This document shows, piece by piece, positions 1 through 12,825 of a stretch of DNA of 64,000 bases. Within the stretch, counting starts at the first letter, position 1. Every line of letters starts with the position of its first letter. The notes under the pieces were generated by a model that did not search any database, was not told the DNA's origin, and saw nothing but the letters and a program-made list of their open reading frames with translations. A program made the translations under genes and the position numbers. Origin of the DNA: Paramecium sonneborni (taxonomy: Eukaryota; Ciliophora; Oligohymenophorea; Peniculida; Parameciidae); NCBI GenBank assembly GCA_905182985.1, contig CAJJDN010000043.1, positions 286,112-350,111 on the forward strand, in the 5' to 3' direction.

Positions 1-179
1 GTTATAAAGAGAATAAAAAGAAAAGCAGCACAATAAACACCTTAGAATGTGTAATAGGGAGCTATGTAAAGGTCTTATAAATTCTCATAACACTCATCAC
101 CAAATGCTCCAATATCACATCGACATATGCCATTAATCACTATTCCTTTGTCACAACACTCTATCTCGCATTAAGACAT
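1..179 (-). CDS. Cys-rich (EGF-like) membrane protein, N-terminal part only
   Basis: Reading leftwards from an ATG at 179 gives about 59 residues that run off the window start. They contain regularly spaced cysteines (CEIECCDKG, then CRCD and a further Cys), resembling an EGF-like or disulfide-rich extracellular module, followed by a hydrophobic stretch starting around residue 46 (CAAFLFILFI) that looks like the start of a membrane span. No signal peptide is visible directly before the ATG, so the true start may lie in an upstream exon between 180 and 328. TAA is used once as Gln. The family cannot be named from this fragment. Confidence 0.45.
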
Positions 180-328
180 TATAAATTTATAAAGTAAAAT
201 ATTTACAACCTTGTGTTTTATTATGTTCTATTGTATATATTATTAATATCTTACATATTCAAATCAGAACTTCATTTCTAAAGTAATAATTAATCTATAA
301 ATAACAAACACATTTTCAAATTTAATAA

Positions 329-2982
329 ATGATTGAAGAAGAAGATGTTATTAATACTTCATAGTTAAACAAAATCATTTAAATTTCTTATATGGGAGGC
401 AAATTGTCAAAATTGTAGCTATAACAAATGAATCTCGAAAAAATTATTAATTAGTGTATAAACTTAATTAAGGAGGGAATTTCATTTAGAGAATGTACCA
501 ACTATTTAAATGGATTGGCTATGGTTTATTTAAAATAATATTAGCTTTTAAGATAAGAAATTATCAGTCTATAGACTTCAATGATGAATAAAGAAAACTT
601 TGTTGAAGTCGAAAAAAAAGAAGCACGTTCAAAAAATAAATAAACTAAATCCAAGTAAAATTAACAAAAAGAAGCAATTACTGAATTATAAGAGCATTCT
701 AATAGTTCAAGAGATAACCCTAGAAATATTGCAAGTGCTGAACGCTTATAATTAGATTCTTAAAAAACTCCATTTGATATTAATTTGTATTTAAGAAAGG
801 AGGATTCAGATAGTTCAAATGGATTTGGAACTGCAAATTTCATTCTTAAAGATGTTTAATCTATTGAAAAATAATCCTTAAAAGAGATTCTAAATAATAG
901 AAGGAATTAAAAAGAAAACTCTTAAGTCTCTTCTAAAGATACTCCATTATTACCACAAATTATTGTCAATGATGCAGATAATGAAATATAAGAAGAACAT
1001 TTTCAATTTTAAAATTCAGATGATGAGGAAATAATAGATACAAGGGTTGAAGTTAAACATGGAAATATTATGAAAGCTTTGGAAGAATTTGGAATTAGTT
1101 TTGATTAAAATCAATATGCAATGAATCAAACCAATTTAAATGATAAGAGCAAAAGAAATACTAAGAAATAATAAAATACACTTTCTAAATAATTAGATCT
1201 TTAAGATAAGGATCGAGTTCTTCATGAAAGTTATCAAAGAAATTTAGAAGAATTTATTAAATATCAAGATAAGATTGATGATCTTCAAATGAAAATGGAT
1301 CTTATAAATCTTTAACCTGAATTCTGGTCAAAATAAGATGATTTAATTCATATGATCAATTAATATGAGATACCACTTAATCAAACTATCATCAACAAGT
1401 ATTAATTATTATTTTATTTAGTAAAAATTTACCCCCTATATCTTCATATTCTAAAATGTAAGGTTTGACAACTTTTGATAATTCCAACAATTAGTTTTAG
1501 GAAATCAATAGTTTNGTTAAACAAAATCATTTAAATTTCTTATATGGGAGGCAAATTGTCAAAATTGTAGCTATAACAAATGAATCTCGAAAAAATTATT
1601 AATTAGTGTATAAACTTAATTAAGGAGGGAATTTCATTTAGAGAATGTACCAACTATTTAAATGGATTGGCTATGGTTTATTTAAAATAATATTAGCTTT
1701 TAAGATAAGAAATTATCAGTCTATAGACTTCAATGATGAATAAAGAAAACTTTGTTGAAGTCGAAAAAAAAGAAGCACGTTCAAAAAATAAATAAACTAA
1801 ATCCAAGTAAAATTAACAAAAAGAAGCAATTACTGAATTATAAGAGCATTCTAATAGTTCAAGAGATAACCCTAGAAATATTGCAAGTGCTGAACGCTTA
1901 TAATTAGATTCTTAAAAAACTCCATTTGATATTAATTTGTATTTAAGAAAGGAGGATTCAGATAGTTCAAATGGATTTGGAACTGCAAATTTCATTCTTA
2001 AAGATGTTTAATCTATTGAAAAATAATCCTTAAAAGAGATTCTAAATAATAGAAGGAATTAAAAAGAAAACTCTTAAGTCTCTTCTAAAGATACTCCATT
2101 ATTACCACAAATTATTGTCAATGATGCAGATAATGAAATATAAGAAGAACATTTTCAATTTTAAAATTCAGATGATGAGGAAATAATAGATACAAGGGTT
2201 GAAGTTAAACATGGAAATATTATGAAAGCTTTGGAAGAATTTGGAATTAGTTTTGATTAAAATCAATATGCAATGAATCAAACCAATTTAAATGATAAGA
2301 GCAAAAGAAATACTAAGAAATAATAAAATACACTTTCTAAATAATTAGATCTTTAAGATAAGGATCGAGTTCTTCATGAAAGTTATCAAAGAAATTTAGA
2401 AGAATTTATTAAATATCAAGATAAGATTGATGATCTTCAAATGAAAATGGATCTTATAAATCTTTAACCTGAATTCTGGTCAAAATAAGATGATTTAATT
2501 CATATGATCAATTAATATGAGATACCACTTAATCAAACTATCATCAACAAGTATTAATTATTATTTTATTTAGTAAAAATTTACCCCCTATATCTTCATA
2601 TTCTAAAATGTAAGGTTTGACAACTTTTGATAATTCCAACAATTAGTTTTAGGAAATCAATAGTTTTGATTAAGGAGAAATATCAGAATTTTAAGCTATG
2701 GATTCCTTTAAACGTTCAAATGAAATTGATATTAAAAGCAATGAGTATTAATTGTATAAGAGATTGATTTAAGATTTGAGAAATGAATTTGCAAAAGAAA
2801 ATGTTATTAGTTCAATAAATGTTAATATTAATTTAATTTTAATTTAGTATTTCAATTTTAGATAAGAAGAGAATAAAGCAAAAAGCTTTTATGATTTATT
2901 ATTGATGAGTCGCCTTGGTTTGTGTTAAATTAAAAAGGAACAGTAAGTTGGAAGATATACAAACATGTCAATAGAAATATGA
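329..2982 (+). CDS. Coiled-coil protein of unknown function (assembled with an internal duplication)
   Basis: The frame opens at ATG 329 (MIEEEDVINTS) and closes at TGA 2980-2982. As assembled it contains an exact duplication around an N at 1515. Taking one copy only (329-1514 joined to 2667-2982) and removing a 23-nt intron (GTATTAATT...ATTTAG, at about 1398-1420 and repeated in the second copy) gives 492 residues. The protein is rich in Gln, Lys, Glu and Ser and has a heptad-like stretch (DKDRVLHESYQRN...YQDKIDDLQ) in the second half. No enzymatic motif or named domain is seen. A 27-nt AT-rich stretch near 2819-2845 (GTTAAT...TTTAG) could be a second intron, since it is a multiple of three with no TGA. 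Function unknown. Confidence 0.6.
364..1514 (+). repeat. First copy of a 1,151-bp exact duplication flanking N 1515
   Basis: Positions 364-1514 read identically to 1516-2666 (offset 1152), in the same orientation, with a single N between. Both copies lie in the same gene and have the same intron. Only the first copy continues upstream to the start codon and only the second continues downstream to the stop, which is what an unmerged contig overlap produces. Confidence 0.9.
1516..2666 (+). repeat. Second copy of the 1,151-bp duplication
   Basis: Partner of 364-1514. No mismatch was seen on reading the two copies side by side. It leads directly into the unique 3' end of the coiled-coil gene. 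Confidence 0.9.
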
Positions 2983-3127
2983 TAAATTTTGTTTTATTAT
3001 TAATATTTTTTTAATAAAAATCATCTATGTTTTCCAAAAATTAATGAATGAGTTCTTGTGAGTTTTTATTAAAATATGAACAAATTTATTAACTAAGATT
3101 ACTGAATATAATAAGCAGTTAAAATAA

Positions 3128-4302
3128 ATGATTAAAATCCTGAATTAATTAAATTTATAAAAAATAAACAAAAAAGTTAGAGTTATAATTATGAAGGAAT
3201 ATCGTTAGAGCTGGAGTTAAGAGGTAATTCTAGTAAATAATGAATAGGAAGATTAGATGCTATAAGAATTATACAAAATTTGTGGCGATAAATGGAAAAA
3301 GATCGCAGAGTTACTGCACTTAAGATAGAAATAATAAAGAAAAATAAGAACTGCAGCAGCTTGTAGAGAGAGATATCAAAATATTCTAAAACCTTCTTTA
3401 AATAAAAATGAATGGACTAGAGAGGAGGAACAAAAATTGTTTTAATTATAAAAACTGTATGGAAATTGCTGGACTAAAATTACTATAAAGATGAGAAATC
3501 GATCAGAGCTGATTTGTAAAAACTACTTTTATGCTACTATCAGAAGAGTACTGAGAAGATTGAGCAAGTAAGTTGGCATCTTAAAACGTAATTGTAGTTA
3601 TATAGTAATTTAGCTTCTCAAATGTTAAAATCTATTAAGCCCAGCGTTCTAATGAGTATATATTTGGAAAGAAATTAAGAATCGTAAATGGTTTTTAGAG
3701 AAGAAGTACGTCTTCAATTGAAGTAAATGATAACTAAATATTAATTTATTCAAAAAGAAGAAAATATCTAGATCAATTATGATGAAATTCAAAATATTAA
3801 ATAATTGATTCAAGGATTAGTTGATGCTAAGTATTAATATTATTTTTAATTTAGTCATTAATATTTAGAATTAAAGGGAGGGTTTTAAGTTTAAAAAAAA
3901 ACTAAATCGAATATACTGATTAGTAAGTAAATTTAGTTGGAATTGGAAGAAGAAAGAATTATTAAAAGAATTAAATAGTAAAAAAAATTATTTGTGATCA
4001 GAAAACGGAAATCCCAAAATTAACCACAATTATAAGAGTAAAATCTAAAAAATAGCTCTTTTAATGAAGACAAGTGTTTTAAAAAATAAATCACCAATTA
4101 TAATTGTAAAACTTCTGATAATTAATTGTAAATCTAAGAATAATACAATCTATATTAAACTTAAGCCTATCTCTAAAACTACCTAGCTTATTCTAAATAT
4201 ATTTCCTTATATTAGTTATAGTATGGAAACTTATTTGATCCAAGCATGTATTTTTGTAATCAATACATTCATTATCCATTTTAAATTTAATAGAGATTAT
4301 GA
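3128..4302 (+). CDS. Myb/SANT-type DNA-binding protein
   Basis: Two adjacent Myb-like repeats are visible. The first has SWSQE, an ED/LYKICGDKWKKIAELL core and AACRERYQN. The second begins NEWTREEEQKL and carries LYGNCWTKI and RSELICKNYFY. Spaced aromatics and the helix-turn-helix pattern are as in R2R3-type Myb domains of transcription or telomere-binding factors. Two introns restore the frame: 3568-3605 (38 nt, long for this window) and 3831-3854 (24 nt). The rest is basic, then rich in Gln, Asn and Tyr, and ends at TGA 4300-4302 (370 residues). The ATG at 3128 is the first after an upstream in-frame TGA; the ATG at 3191 (MKEYRQSW), right before the first repeat, is an equally plausible start. 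It converges on the ABC transporter with 86 bp between them. Confidence 0.75.
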
Positions 4303-4388
4303 GATTGAAAAATTAATTTGATAAATAATTAACAAATGCTTAAACTTAATATGTATTAATAAAAATACTATATAAAAACAATTTTATA

Positions 4389-7300
4389 TCATGATTAAAC
4401 TTATATGTAAACCTATTCTTATTTGTGATCCTTTTATTGTAAATCTTGTTTGGCGAAAATGTTAAATATTTACTCTATAGATGCTTGTTTGATGGAGTAT
4501 TGTGAAATAGTCAATTATTATTTATTTTTTTCAAAAGCAGAAAATAATTTTCCTGCAGAAATATTGGAAAGTAATCTAATCCTATAAAATGTTTAGAAGT
4601 GTTCGATAACTTCATACTGTCCAAGTTGCTATTAAATAAAGTTTAATAATTGATTTCCATTCTACTCGACAAGAACATATTCTGCTAAAGTTTCAACACT
4701 GATTCCATGTCTATTTAAATCATTATACAGATGTGCTCCTGATTCTTTAGGTTTGATATAATTGATCAATTATGCTTAATTAATTTTTTAAAGAGAACTT
4801 AAGGTGGCTGATTAATTAAGTTTAATGCCTTTACTCAATTCCATTTAATTGATAAGTTAATCAAGTAGATTAATTTTGGGTTTCTACAATTTAATTTCAA
4901 CTTCGTATCCTTGGCCATACTTATTCTTTACATGTTAGACAGATCCAAAACATCTCAAGTTACCATCAACTTAAATGGCAATTTTAGTAGAAAGTGCTTC
5001 AGCTTCTTCCATTGAATGAGTAGTTAAAATGATTGAACTTTATTTTCTTTAAGTTGAAATTCTGGATATTACATTCCACATAAATCTTCTAGCTTCTGGG
5101 TCCATACCAGTAGAAGGTTCATCAAGAAATACAATAGGTGGATTACCAATCATAGCAATAGCAACTGATAATTTTCTTTTATTACCTCCTGATAATTAAC
5201 CAGCCTCAACATATTGAAATCTTTTAAGATCCATTTCAATCATTTTTTTTTCAATTAATTCATGTATATGTACATTTGAAATTCCTTTAATTTTTGCAAA
5301 TAATTCTAAATGTTCTGAAACAGTTAGATTATCTAATAAAGCATCAAATTATGGACAATATCCAATATTTTTTCTGGCATCTTAAATTTAATCAACAACA
5401 CTATATCCAGCTACATAAGCACCTCCAGAAGTTGGTTTTAATTCTCCTGATAATATTTTAAATGTGGTTGTTTTTCCAGCACCATTAACACCTAATAAAC
5501 TAAAGACTTCTCCATTAGAAACTGAAAATGAAATATTATCAACAGCAACTTTATGTTATTTTTTTTCTAACATAAATACTTTTCTTAAATTTCTAACAAG
5601 AATAGCTTAATCTTTAGGTCTATAATTTTAACAAAGTTATTATTCTTTTTCTACATCATCATCCAGTATTTTTGGATTGTATGGAATGGATGCTTCATTA
5701 GATCCCAATTTTTATAATGAACCATTATCTTCAAAGAATTCTAAAATAAATACTATTAACATGTATCCAACTCCACTAATTGTAAGTATAAGTAAATCTT
5801 GACCTGCAACCCTCATTGCAAAAGTATTAGGTGGAGTAATAGAATTTTCAAAAATTAATTCAAAAAACTATTTTTGACTTGTTCTTAATAATCCTAAAGC
5901 AAAAGAAAATGATGGCACTGGTCTAAATACCCAAACTAAATAATTGGCAGCATCTTTTGTAGAATCAATTAAAAAGAATATATAAATGACAATACTAAGA
6001 ATAGATCCAAATACAAGATGAATAAAAAATGAAGATAACAATGAACTTCCTGGTACTTTAAAAAAGAAACTTAATGCATAACTAAAAGGTATAATAGCCC
6101 ATCCATATAAAATAAAGAATAAAAATATTGCTCCATAATTACCATCTAAAATTAATGCATCAATATCAAATGCCAATATCATTAATGCACTCACAATTGC
6201 TGGTATTAAATGCTTTACAATATCAATTATCCAATTACTTGTCCAATAAGCTAATACTGAAACTCCAGAAACTAATTATTAATGTTTTATATTAATTTCT
6301 CTTTCTTTTACTATAAATGAAATTATTGAAGCTGGAATAAATGCAAAACCTATTGAAAATATGAAAGCTGATAAATATCCTGCAACTGATTAATCTATGC
6401 TTTTTTCATTATAAGTTTGTGGAAATGGATAAAATGATAATTCAAGTCTAGCTGAAGCTGTGTTTGTAACTCTCCTTAAAATTGCTTAATTCATTTAATT
6501 TAATAAAAGTGGAGAACTTTGAACAAATACTGAATTTTGTAAAAACCAATAAGAATATGTAGATCCAATAACTTAATTAAAAAAATACCATCCTGGACTT
6601 TTTCTTAATTCAAATTAATCGAAGTATTCTTAATCTGCTTTTTCCAGATTTGAGGATAACTTTTCCACACTCCATTCTGAAGTCGAAAAGTATTACATTA
6701 AATCCAATCCTGCTTAATCTCCTCCCCAAAATAATTACAATTTCTAATCAACATACATACTCTATGGTGTAATTATAGCTATTTCATCATCTTTCATCCA
6801 TTTTACAGTCATTATTGCTAATCCAGAAATTACTACTAAAATTGGTACAAAGATTTCACAAATTAAACCTCTTGTATCCCTTCTGAATATTCTTAATCTT
6901 TTTTACATCAATGCAAATAAATGTTAAAAGAAAATTGAAAAACATCCTTCAATTTTTTCAATCTTTAAATCTATATTTTAATTTATCTCGTCTTTCTTCT
7001 CTCTACTTTGTATATCATCTACCTATTCATGTCCAGCTCCTATTTTTGCTACTTTTAAAAATACTTCTTCTAATGTAGTTATACTTATTCCATATGTTGC
7101 TATGTGTAAACTTTTTAAATTTTTATCTAAATATTCAAATAAATTTGGAAATTAAACAACTGAATCTATTGGTAATTAAATTACTATTTCAGCAGAAACG
7201 TTTGATAAAACAGTAGCAGAGTTTATATAATTAATTACATTATCTATAATTGGTTGAGAATCAATCTATGTATTTTCTTTAACTAAAGTTATATTATATC

Positions 7301-9650
7301 CTACTCCAAATCTATTCTTCAAAAATACACTACTTCCAGAACACAATAATTTACCTTCACCCATTATACCTATTCTATCACCTAAAAAATCTGCTTCATC
7401 CATAAAATGAGTTGTTAATACTATGATTCTATTATCTTTGTAATTCTTTAACATTTCCCAAATATATCTTCTTGCACTTGTGTCCATTCCTGATGTAGGT
7501 TCATCTAAATATACTAATTTTGAATTCCCAATAAATGCAATAGCTACTGATAATCTTCTTTTTTATCCACCTGATAGATTTTTACTTAAATAATCTGTTT
7601 TATCAGTCAAATCTACATCAGCTATTATTTTAGTTATCTAATCCGAAACTTCACTAGATTTCATTCCTTTGAATTAAGCAAACAATTCTAAATGTTCTTT
7701 TACAGTTAGATTATCAAAAAGGATATCATGTTAAGGACACACTCCCATTATTTTTCTTAGTTCTTATAATTAAGTCTTAACATCAAATCCATAACCTATA
7801 ACATCTCCTTTTGTAATTTCTAATAATCCCGTAAGCATAGATATAGTAGATGTTTTACCAGCACCATTATGACCCAATAATGCAAATATCTATCCTTAAT
7901 ACATAGATAAATTGAGGTTACTTACAGCCTGTTTTCCATTAGGATATGTTCTATATAATCCATTTATAATAAGTGCTTCATTTTTCTATTCTTATTCTTT
8001 TAAGGCCTATTCCACTTCCTCAAATTTATCATCATGTGTATTCATTCTTTCTATAGTCATTGATGAATGACTTATTCTATCCACTCTATTTTTCTACCAA
8101 ATCCAATTAATAAAAAATAATGGATGTTTCTTTACTCCCCATTCATTTGGAAATACTTAATCTAAATATATGGCCAAAACCAAATATACAATAATATTGA
8201 TCATATGCCAAGTCCAAGCTATTGATATGCTATAATTATTTATGGTTGTTGTTAAACTTGAAGCATCAAATCCATCACCTTAAGATTCCATAAGAGTAAT
8301 CACACCAAATGAAAATACTAAAGAAGCTTAACTTGAAAATGAAAATCCCCAATATTAACTTCGACTTGGAATAGAATTAGCTGGTACCAAGTTCATCATT
8401 TAAAACATTAGTAAATACCATACTATTGATACAATTAGTCCAGTTAAAGCTTAAGAGAAAAAAACTGACAAAAAGAGTGATTATACAATTAGAACCAGGC
8501 AAAATAAGTAATAATTCAAGAATAAAAATCCCCAGCCAGATTCTACAAATATCATGCTTTCTAAAAATATAATTTTACTATTTACTTAGAATAGCTATGG
8601 CTAAAATTGATATAATTCCGTATATTAAAACGTACTGAATTATCCATGACAAGTAAAACTATGTATTGCTTAACCCCATAATCTTCATTCCTTCTCTTAA
8701 CTTTTTTTCTTTCTCATAAATAATTCCATGAGTCATTCTTAAAAATACAATCATCAAAGGTAATGCTAGATAGATTCCGTATGCTCCATTTACAAAATCT
8801 GGAAACTTATCTTTTATATGTTTTCTTGATCTCACATGACTTAGAGTAGGCTCAATAGTTATGGATGGATCATATTGTTGAATAATTAAATTGTCAATCC
8901 AATTTTAAATAGTTAAAAATCCATTCTCATAAAATAAATATGTTATTTCCTAATCCTCACTGAAATATATTAAAAATAATTACTATTTAAATTGATTTAT
9001 CTTATCTTTTCTGTTAAGCGGATACTCTATATAATCAGTTGAATCTGAAGTGTTGAATCTTAAAGTATAACTAAAATTCTTCTATGTATAGTCATCACTT
9101 TCAAATATAATTGCTAAACAAAGTCCTTCAGAATCTTTTAACTTATTGTATCCCTCTGATCTCACATAATCGTCTATTTCATCATTATTTTTGAACCATT
9201 TAACTCCATATCCATAATAATCAACAAAGTAAGTTGATAATTTTTAAGCCACTTCATTCTCTTATGGGCCTATTCCTATCATCCCATTTCTATAAGAGGC
9301 TCCTTAATTATCTCTATTATCTATACAATTCCTAACATAAATATATCACTTACTTTAATTAAGGTAGAGATGCTAACAATTTCTCTATGTCTTAATTAGG
9401 ATTCTTTGGATAATTCATTAAATTAGGTGCTATGACTCGAGGAAGATCTGAATCCTTATTTGTTTTTAAATAAGACTACTCTGGTACATCATCAATTTCA
9501 ACTTGTGCTCTATTTTTAAGATTAATAGTACCTAATTGTTAATAATAGGCAAATGAAAAACAATGGAAGTATGATTTCACAGATTGAACAACAATAATTC
9601 CTCTTCCATAATATATAGTTTTTTCTGAGTAAGGCTGTTAAGTGAGACAT
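4389..9650 (-). CDS. ABCA-subfamily full ABC transporter
   Basis: Full-length ATP-binding cassette transporter of about 1,730 residues with the ABCA order TMD1-NBD1-TMD2-NBD2. It starts at ATG 9650 with a short cytosolic lead ([12 protein letters not shown]), one membrane span and a large extracellular loop. NBD1 has Walker [10 protein letters not shown] (near 7850-7880), signature LSGGQKR (near 7570) and Walker [15 protein letters not shown]2 has GVNGAGKTT (near 5480), LSGGNKR (near 5190) and [16 protein letters not shown]. The C-terminal tail ([13 protein letters not shown]) also fits the subfamily. Introns found: 9510-9531 (22 nt), 9332-9353 (22 nt), 8561-8585 (25 nt). With these the CDS is a whole number of codons. 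ABCA proteins move lipids or lipid-like substrates across membranes; the substrate here is unknown. It is transcribed divergently from 14-3-3 and ends at TGA 4391-4389. Confidence 0.93.
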
Positions 9651-10175
9651 GATTTAGTAATTTATTTAATACGAATATCTATATCATCAAACTCTTCTAT
9701 GGGATCATTCTATAAAAATTATAGCTTTTTATGGAATAAATTTATTATTCATCAAATTTTTATTTGTTTAATTGGAGCACAAGTTTGTAAGAATAGTAAA
9801 GAAAATATTAACAAATAATAATTTTTATATTTATAGCTTTAATCAATGTACCTAAAAATTACTTTTTTGACAGAATCAATAATAAACGATATTTAATAAG
9901 CAAGTTTAATATTTAATATAAATTTTTGATGATAAAGTAAAATTATAGATTTAAATGATTAGAGTTGATAAATGATATCTATTTTATCAAGTTTTTAAAG
10001 ACAAATTTAGAAAATTTAATGTTTGAAAGTAAAATTTAAGAATATTTTAAAATTTATATTATTAATAAAATAATATATAAAAATAATTGAAAATTTTTAA
10101 TAAAGAGAAGGGGGGGGTGGGTTTATAAACTTAGTAACTCTTAACTAAATTTGAATTTTTTATTTATTTATTGAG
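9651..10175. other. Divergent intergenic region between ABCA and 14-3-3
   Basis: About 525 bp of very AT-rich sequence between two start codons; it should hold both promoters. No ORF with protein-like composition was found. The one notable element is a G-rich patch near 10110-10124 (eight G, T, three G, three T), about 50 bp upstream of the 14-3-3 ATG. Confidence 0.6.
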
Positions 10176-11019
10176 ATGAGCAGCAGAGACGAATTGCTTT
10201 ATATGGCCAGACTCACAGAGTAAACAGAGAGATTTGAAGATATGGTTAACTACATCAAACAATTAGTTGGTGTTGGATAGGAATTGTCAGTAGAAGAGAG
10301 AAACTTACTCTCTGTTGCTTACAAAAACAGTATTGGAGGAAGAAGAACAGCTTGGAGAGTCCTTTCTAGTATAGAGAACAAAGAAGAAGGAAAGGTATAG
10401 AAATCTCATTTTTTATTAATTCAAAAACTTATACCTTATATTAAATCATCTTTATATCATTATTGTAGGCTCAAACAAATCCAGCAAGTCAAAGAAATCT
10501 TGCCTTAATTAGATCTTACAAGAAAAAAATTGAATAAGAATTGAATGGATTTTGTAATGATGTACTCAACCTCATTGACACATCACTTATCAGGACAGCT
10601 ACAAATTCAGAAGCTAAAGTCTTTTATTTCAAGATGAAGGGAGATTATCATAGATACATTTCAGAATATTCAAGCGGAGACCAACATAAACATGCTGCTG
10701 ATGGAGCATTAGAAGCTTACTAACAAGCTTCAAATGTTGCTAATTCAGAGCTCAAAACTACAAATCCAATTAGATTAGGTCTTGCACTCAACTTCTCTGT
10801 ATTCTACTATGAAGTTTTGAATGATCCAACAAAGGCATGCAGTTTAGCTAAACAAGTATTTATTTACAAAATATCTTAAAGGCTTTCGATGATGCTATTG
10901 CTGATATCGAGTAAATCGAAGAATCATAATATAAGGATGCCACCACAATTATGCAATTAATTAGAGACAACCTCACTCTTTGGACTTCTGAATTAGAAGA
11001 TGAAGAAGGACCCAAATGA
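10176..11019 (+). CDS. 14-3-3 protein
   Basis: A 247-residue 14-3-3 phosphoserine/threonine-binding adaptor, the usual length for the family. Conserved blocks seen: [10 protein letters not shown] (helix 3), SYKKKIEQEL, the long central [12 protein letters not shown] with phosphopeptide-pocket Lys/Arg/Tyr residues, [17 protein letters not shown], and a closing region with DNLTLWTSE. The tail is short (LEDEEGPK). Two introns: 10395-10468, 74 nt and by far the longest in the window, and 10856-10881, 26 nt ending TTAAAG. Both are fixed by the conserved protein. TAA and TAG are used only a few times as Gln and the codon choice is less AT-biased than in neighbours, as expected of a highly expressed gene. 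Ends TGA 11017-11019. Confidence 0.95.
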
Positions 11020-12198
11020 AGGAGGTATATGATATATATATATATATAAAATATAAAAATATATAAACAAACATCATCAAATCTCCTACCTCTTAAACTA
11101 GAGGTAAATGCTTTAACCTATTATCACTAAAATTTTACTTTAATTAATTTTCAATTCTAAATTTATTTTATAATATAAATTATATTCATAATTTCTTTAT
11201 CGAATTTCAAAACTCCTTTTTTCTTTAAAAATATTAATCGTTTGATTACTCAAAATACTTAGTTAAAATCTTATTTTATTTATTTTGAACCAAATACACT
11301 GTCGTAGCATTGATAAATATTTTTTGACCATTTTAGATTTATTGATTTCAATTTATAAATTTTTTCATTGAATATAAATTTAACAAATTAGGAAGAGTAT
11401 GATATAGGAAATGCTTTATAAGAATTTTAAAATAGATAACTTGATTAGAATAAGAGCTAAAAGCCTTTTAAAATCAAAAAATGATAAATAATCTTTTTAA
11501 ACAAGATTTTTAATTCTTTGATTAAGCTTTAGTTGTCAATTCTTAAAATTTAATAAGATTATTTCAAAAAATACTTTTTAACATAAAAATAGAAGGTTGC
11601 TTATCCACTTTATTTACATTATCAGAAATGTCATAAAATATTAGAAAACTAAAATATATAAATAAAGGATTAATGTAATATTCAAATAGTATATCTATAT
11701 TATATACTAAAGATTTTTTTATCCGTTTCTATTTTAAAGGAGAATTTTTTCAATAATAAATTATTTGTTAAGTTTTTTAAAATTAGAAAATCTTAAAAAG
11801 CAAATAAAAAAATAGATTTCAAATATTTATGGCAAAAGTATATTCTTTTTGATTTTCTTCTAATAATCAAATGAAATATAATTACGGCGTTTTCGGAATG
11901 GAAAAAATAGCAATTTAGCAATTTAGCAATTTAGCAATTTCATATTAAATCTTCTTCAATCATAAATATTAAGGCTTGATAAATGTTTAAAAAAGCAATT
12001 TAAGGTTAAACTAAAAATAAATTAAAAGGCCTTATTAATTATGGATTATGTGAAAACTTGATCAATAATATATTAATTTAAGTATTGAATCTTTTTTTGG
12101 ATATTACATTATGAATATAATTTTAACATTATAATCAAACAGAAATTTAAGAGTTTACAATTGTTAATGTAATGAATGATAAATAATAATAAAACAAA
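11020..12198. other. Gene-poor AT-rich stretch of 1.2 kb
   Basis: No open frame here has convincing protein composition on either strand. Contents: a short (TA)n run right after the 14-3-3 stop (about 11032-11048), the octamer repeat at 11909-11940, and long A/T tracts. A run of about 60 codons on the + strand around 11310-11480 stays open without TGA but reads as low-complexity and is probably chance. It is long for this window, where most gaps are under 200 bp, so an untranslated RNA or a decayed gene is possible. Confidence 0.5.
11909..11940. repeat. Four tandem copies of AGCAATTT
   Basis: Four perfect head-to-tail copies of the 8-mer AGCAATTT, inside the gene-poor region. Eight is not a multiple of three and no coding frame crosses it. 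Confidence 0.9.
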
Positions 12199-12825
12199 TC
12201 ATGAATGGATGTAAAAACAAATTGGAATTGATTAATCGCCAACATTTTGAATAGTAACTTGTTTTTAAATGATATTTAATGTGTTTGGTCTAAGTATTCT
12301 TTAAGAATTAGTTGATTTACATAATATATTATGGTATTAATGTCTAATTGCAAATTTTAATTAAGAATTTTAGTTTAAAATTAATTAAATAGATTAATTT
12401 TGTTATAATCTAATAATGAAAGCGAATCCAGATTCTAATATTCTATATTTTGTAATTAAATTAATTATGTTAAGATTAGTTAAATATTTATTTAGTTCTT
12501 GTGAAATTTCTTTTTTTTAGTAATTAACTAAATTGCTTACAGATTCATTCATTTGAATTTCTGAGATTGAAGTTTCAAATAAATGTATGGGATTAAAAAG
12601 TTTTTCTATGTCTAAATCAGAAATTTATTAGAATGAGTTAATTTAATTGATGAAGTCAATTTGTGATTCATCCTATTAATATTTGGCTGGAGTCTATAGG
12701 CAGGAAGCAGTCAAGATTTGTTAATTAAGTACATCTTTTTATTGATGTTCAAGCATTATTTGATAAAGATTCTTTGATCTTGGTCTCAACCAAGTTGTAG
12801 TGTATTTATATTCTGTTGACTTCAT
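12199..12825 (-). CDS. Hypothetical protein, 208 residues
   Basis: Uninterrupted frame from ATG 12825 to TGA 12201-12199, using TAA/TAG as Gln throughout. It begins MKSTEYKYTTTWLRPRSKN and continues with a mixed hydrophilic sequence rich in Gln, Asn, Ile and Leu. No signal peptide, membrane span or recognised domain. The composition (Trp, Cys, Pro and charged residues well spread) is better than for chance frames here. The ATG lies only 15 bp downstream of the stop of the RING-H2 gene on the same strand, so the two may share a transcript or be one gene with an unrecognised intron. Confidence 0.5.
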
